This document shows, in pieces, positions 5,960 through 8,478 of a stretch of DNA of 8,478 bases (positions within the stretch are counted from its first letter, which is position 1; the number at the start of each line of letters is the position of its first letter). The notes beneath the pieces are model-generated. The model was not told the DNA's origin, searched no databases, and saw only the letters and a program-made list of their open reading frames with translations. Made by a program: the position numbers and the translations under genes. The stretch comes from Betaproteobacteria bacterium (GTDB lineage: Bacteria; Pseudomonadota; Gammaproteobacteria; Burkholderiales; Burkholderiaceae_E), in assembly GCA_016868095.1 (NCBI GenBank), contig VGHV01000088.1, forward strand, positions 1 through 8,478, written 5' to 3'.

Positions 5960-7911
5960 CGCATTGACATCGCAATGAGCAAATCATTGACACGCCTCAC
6001 AAAGGAACCTGGGTCGCTTAGCTGCCCGCCTTCTGCAATGAGCGCTTGCTCGTAGAGCAACAAGCTCCAGTCTTTGATTGCGCCTTGTTCAGATTGCAAT
6101 CGCTTCACAAGGATATGATCTGGATTAATTTCTAGAATAGGTTTGCGATCCGGTGCCTTTTGGCCCGCCTGCTTGAGCAAGCGTTCTAAATGACCGCTGA
6201 TATCGCCTTCTTCTGAGACCAAACATGATGGCGATTCGGTAAGCCGCTGCGTGATTCTTACTTCCTTAACCCGATCCTCAAGCGATTCCTTGATTGAATC
6301 GAGCAAGGGCTTCATCGCCTTTGCGCTTTCCTCTACCTTCTTCTTTTCTTCCTCGTCTTCAAGCGCGCTTAGATCGAGGCCACCTTTGGCAACTGATAGC
6401 AGCTTCTTGCCCTCAAACTCCTGAAAGTAGCTCAACATCCACTCGTCGACCCGGTCGGTGAGCAGTAGCACTTCAATATCTTTTTTCCTAAAGACCTCAA
6501 GGTGAGGACTATGACGCGCGGCCTCAAGCGTATCGGCGGTGGCGTAGTAAATAGCCTCTTGCTTGGGCTTCATCCTGCTCACATAGTCGGCAAGTGCCAC
6601 GGTTTGAGCCTTATCGGCCTCCACACCAACGACCGACTGGGTCGATGCAAAACGGAGCAACTTGGCAAGACGGTCGCGATGGCCCGCTTCTTCGCTCATA
6701 CCTTCTTTTAAGACCTGTCCGAATGCCTGCCAGAAGCTTGCATAGTCCTCGGGACGGTTTTCCGCAAGATCTTCAAGCAAGGATAGTGTGCGCCTTGCGT
6801 TGGCCTCGCGGATCGTCTTGACATCACGGCTCTCTTGAAGAATTTCTCTGGATACATTCAGCGGTAAATCCGAGGAGTCGATGACACCGCGCATAAATCG
6901 CAACCAGATTGGCAGGAGTTGCTCTGCGTCTTCCATGATAAAGACGCGTTTGATATAAAGCTTTAAGCCATGTCGCTGCTGACGATCCCAGAGATCAAAG
7001 GGGGCTCGTGATGGTATGTAGAGCAGTTGCGTGAATTCGCTACGTCCTTCAATCCGGTTGTGGGTCCATGCCAGAGGGTCGGTGAAATCATGCGCGATGT
7101 GCTTATAAAAAGATTTATATTGATCCTCTGTAATCTCTGACTTATTTCGAGTCCAGAGTGCGCTGGCTTGGTTAATCGTTTCAAGCTCGTCCTTTTGAAC
7201 CACTTTCCCGGCGTCCTTGTCCCATTCTTCCTTACTCATGCGAATGGGCAACTGAACATGATCTGAATACTTGCGAACCAGTTCGCGCAATTTCCAGCCA
7301 GAAAGTAGATCGCTGTAGGACTCGCCTTCAGCATCGCTTGGATCGGCGCGTAACTTCAAGATCACATCCGTGCCGCGAGCCTCTCGTGTGATTTGCTCAA
7401 CCTCAAACTCACCCTCGCCGCTTGAACGCCAGCGAACCGCTTGGTCCGCTGCCAGATCGGCACGGCGACTCTCAACGGTAACTTGCTCGGCAACAATAAA
7501 GGCAGAGTAAAAACCAACGCCAAATTGTCCGATCAGCTGAGCGTCTTTACTTTGGTCGCCACTTAACTGGCTCGCAAACTCGCGGGTGCCTGATTTAGCG
7601 ATCGTTCCAAGATGTGAGACCGCGTCCTCGAGGCTAAGGCCAATGCCGTTATCGCTGATTGTTAAGGTTCGGGCATCCGTATCGTGACGAATTGAAATAC
7701 CAAGTTCATCAGCACCGATGAGCTCAGGTTTACTGACCGATTGAAAGCGTAGTTTGTCGCAGGCATCAGATGCATTTGAGATCAGCTCGCGGAGGAAAAT
7801 CTCTCGATTCGAGTAGAGCGAGTGAATCATCAGCTTCAAAAGCTGTTTAACCTCTGCCTGAAAGCCATGAGTTTGAGCCTGGCTCGATGCCTCGGTCGCG
7901 GTGCTCGTCAT
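5956..7911 (-). CDS. htpG: Molecular chaperone HtpG (bacterial Hsp90)
   Basis: A 651-aa cytoplasmic ATP-dependent chaperone, slightly longer than E. coli HtpG (624). The N-terminal GHKL ATPase domain shows [19 protein letters not shown] (38-56) with catalytic Glu42 and magnesium-binding Asn46. It also shows SDNGIGL (86-92), LGTIAKSGT (101-109) and [13 protein letters not shown] (128-140). The middle domain has [33 protein letters not shown] and [16 protein letters not shown], including the Arg that contacts ATP gamma-phosphate in the family. The C-terminal dimerisation domain ends in LLIAMSMR. The start ATG at 7911 has GAGG 9 nt upstream. A 91-nt gap separates it from the upstream acyl-CoA gene and contains a likely heat-shock-type -35 element. 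The downstream spermidine synthase-like gene overlaps by 4 nt. No key residue is missing. Confidence 0.98.
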   Translation of the reverse strand: MTSTATEASSQAQTHGFQAEVKQLLKLMIHSLYSNREIFLRELISNASDACDKLRFQSVSKPELIGADELGISIRHDTDARTLTISDNGIGLSLEDAVSHLGTIAKSGTREFASQLSGDQSKDAQLIGQFGVGFYSAFIVAEQVTVESRRADLAADQAVRWRSSGEGEFEVEQITREARGTDVILKLRADPSDAEGESYSDLLSGWKLRELVRKYSDHVQLPIRMSKEEWDKDAGKVVQKDELETINQASALWTRNKSEITEDQYKSFYKHIAHDFTDPLAWTHNRIEGRSEFTQLLYIPSRAPFDLWDRQQRHGLKLYIKRVFIMEDAEQLLPIWLRFMRGVIDSSDLPLNVSREILQESRDVKTIREANARRTLSLLEDLAENRPEDYASFWQAFGQVLKEGMSEEAGHRDRLAKLLRFASTQSVVGVEADKAQTVALADYVSRMKPKQEAIYYATADTLEAARHSPHLEVFRKKDIEVLLLTDRVDEWMLSYFQEFEGKKLLSVAKGGLDLSALEDEEEKKKVEESAKAMKPLLDSIKESLEDRVKEVRITQRLTESPSCLVSEEGDISGHLERLLKQAGQKAPDRKPILEINPDHILVKRLQSEQGAIKDWSLLLYEQALIAEGGQLSDPGSFVRRVNDLLIAMSMR

Positions 7912-7933
7912 AAAGTTTTACCTCAAAAAATTG

Positions 7934-7965
7934 TTTAGGTGATTGCAGCATCGTGAAATTTCAAG
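7934..7965 (-). promoter_or_regulatory. Candidate sigma32-type promoter of htpG
   Basis: On the minus strand CTTGAAA (7965-7959) is an exact match to the sigma32 -35 element. A poor -10 candidate, CACCTAAA (7941-7934), lies 17 nt further on; the consensus is CCCCATNT with a shorter spacer, so the -10 is weak. The position, about 20-50 nt before the htpG start, is right, and htpG is a classical heat-shock gene in E. coli. Confidence 0.4.
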
Positions 7966-7985
7966 TGCGTTGGTTCCTTGCAATC
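7941..7985. repeat. Inverted repeat spanning the htpG -35 region
   Basis: GATTGCA (7941-7947) and TGCAATC (7979-7985) are perfect 7-bp inverted arms separated by 31 nt. Between them lies a 10-bp palindrome, TGAAATTTCA (7954-7963), overlapping the CTTGAAA element. It does not match the CIRCE operator. It could be an operator or chance structure. Confidence 0.35.
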
Positions 7986-8002
7986 GACCGTTCATCAAGC
8001 GA

Positions 8003-8478
8003 TTAGTAAGCAAGATCGGCAAAGTGCAGCGCAACCTCATCAGCGGTAACCTCGCTAAATCGCCTACGACGCCAGCTTGGCTTTTTGTCCTTGTCGATCA
8101 AGAGCGCACGGACGCCCTCAGGGAAATCATGACCACGCAAAAAGCGACGCGCCAGAACCAAGTCAAGGCCAAGGACCTCATCGAGCGAGCTATGATAGCA
8201 ATCGTTAAGATAGCGATGACTGATAAGGGCCGCAGTTGGTGAACCACGCTCGAGACTTTTTGCAGGCGCATCAAACCAGGGGTCATCTTGAGCTGCGAGC
8301 TGCAACTGCTCAAGCATGCTCGCGGGCGTCGGTTGTCCGCCAATCCAGCGCAGTGCCTTGGCATAGTGACTCAGCATGCTCGAAGCCATTGCATCATCAA
8401 GCGACGCATCGTGCTGGAGTATCCATGTGCTGACCAGTTGGTGATTCATCTGCCAGTCTTGCGTGAATTCAAGCTGAG
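8003..8478 (-). CDS. 3-hydroxyisobutyryl-CoA hydrolase / enoyl-CoA hydratase-like protein, C-terminal part
   Basis: The last 157 or so residues of a crotonase-superfamily protein; the frame is open through the right edge, so the start and catalytic core lie outside. The ATG at 8449 is internal. Recognition rests on the C-terminal region typical of 3-hydroxyisobutyryl-CoA hydrolases: a GSPTAALISHRYL segment, the very characteristic ARRFLRGHDFPEGVRALLIDKD, then KPSW and FSEVTADEVALHF. In that family the enzyme removes CoA from 3-hydroxyisobutyryl-CoA in valine breakdown, in the cytoplasm. A plain enoyl-CoA hydratase is shorter and lacks this tail. The catalytic residues cannot be checked here. 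It is oriented with htpG but separated by 91 nt and a likely htpG promoter, so probably not one operon. Confidence 0.82.
   Translation of the reverse strand, partial: QLEFTQDWQMNHQLVSTWILQHDASLDDAMASSMLSHYAKALRWIGGQPTPASMLEQLQLAAQDDPWFDAPAKSLERGSPTAALISHRYLNDCYHSSLDEVLGLDLVLARRFLRGHDFPEGVRALLIDKDKKPSWRRRRFSEVTADEVALHFADLAY

Noticed and set aside
7911..8002. CIRCE-type (HrcA) operator upstream of htpG.
   Set aside because: No TTAGCACTC/GAGTGCTAA arms are present; only unrelated symmetry is seen.
1..8478. Mobile elements, CRISPR arrays, tRNA or rRNA genes.
   Set aside because: No transposase or integrase motifs, no regularly spaced repeats and no tRNA/rRNA-like stretches were seen; the intergenic gaps are short.

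Overview
The window looks like bacterial chromosome from a betaproteobacterium, probably of the order Burkholderiales. This is inferred from gene content and protein style: a tandem pair of small periplasmic c-type cytochromes divergent from a MoxR ATPase/CoxE-like VWA pair, an HtpG, a NUDT19-like NUDIX protein and a 3-hydroxyisobutyryl-CoA hydrolase-type protein. Base composition is moderate, about half G+C. Genes are dense, and nothing points to phage, plasmid, insertion sequence, CRISPR, tRNA or rRNA.

Layout. The left edge (1-1178, +) is most of moeA, the molybdenum insertase of molybdenum cofactor synthesis, cut at its 5' end. It converges, with a 16-nt gap, on two monoheme cytochrome c genes (1195-1545 and 1578-1982, -) that form a short operon. 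A 239-nt divergent region separates these from three rightward genes: a MoxR-family AAA+ ATPase (2222-3064), its CoxE-like von Willebrand A partner (3103-4278) and a NUDIX hydrolase (4306-5148). That run converges with a leftward block: a spermidine synthase-like methyltransferase-fold protein (5177-5959) overlapping the 3' end of htpG (5956-7911), preceded by the C-terminal part of a 3-hydroxyisobutyryl-CoA hydrolase-like gene (8003 to the right edge).

How the genes fit together. The most system-like part is the centre, two exported cytochromes divergent from a MoxR/VWA pair. MoxR ATPases with CoxE-like VWA proteins are known maturation or activation chaperones for large enzyme complexes, including molybdenum-containing CO dehydrogenase (CoxD/CoxE). 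The cytochromes could serve an exported redox enzyme matured by this pair, and the neighbouring moeA makes a molybdoenzyme one possible client. No client enzyme lies in the window, so this is inference. The leftward block appears unrelated: htpG has its own likely heat-shock-type promoter in the 91-nt gap upstream, and the spermidine synthase-like gene is probably translated from the htpG transcript.

Overall this is mostly ordinary chromosome. I do not see clear evidence of a wholly new system. The points most worth a second look are the cytochrome/MoxR/VWA neighbourhood, the near-duplicate translation leaders of the two cytochrome genes, the htpG promoter region, and the atypical active-site motifs of the VWA, NUDIX and spermidine synthase-like proteins.
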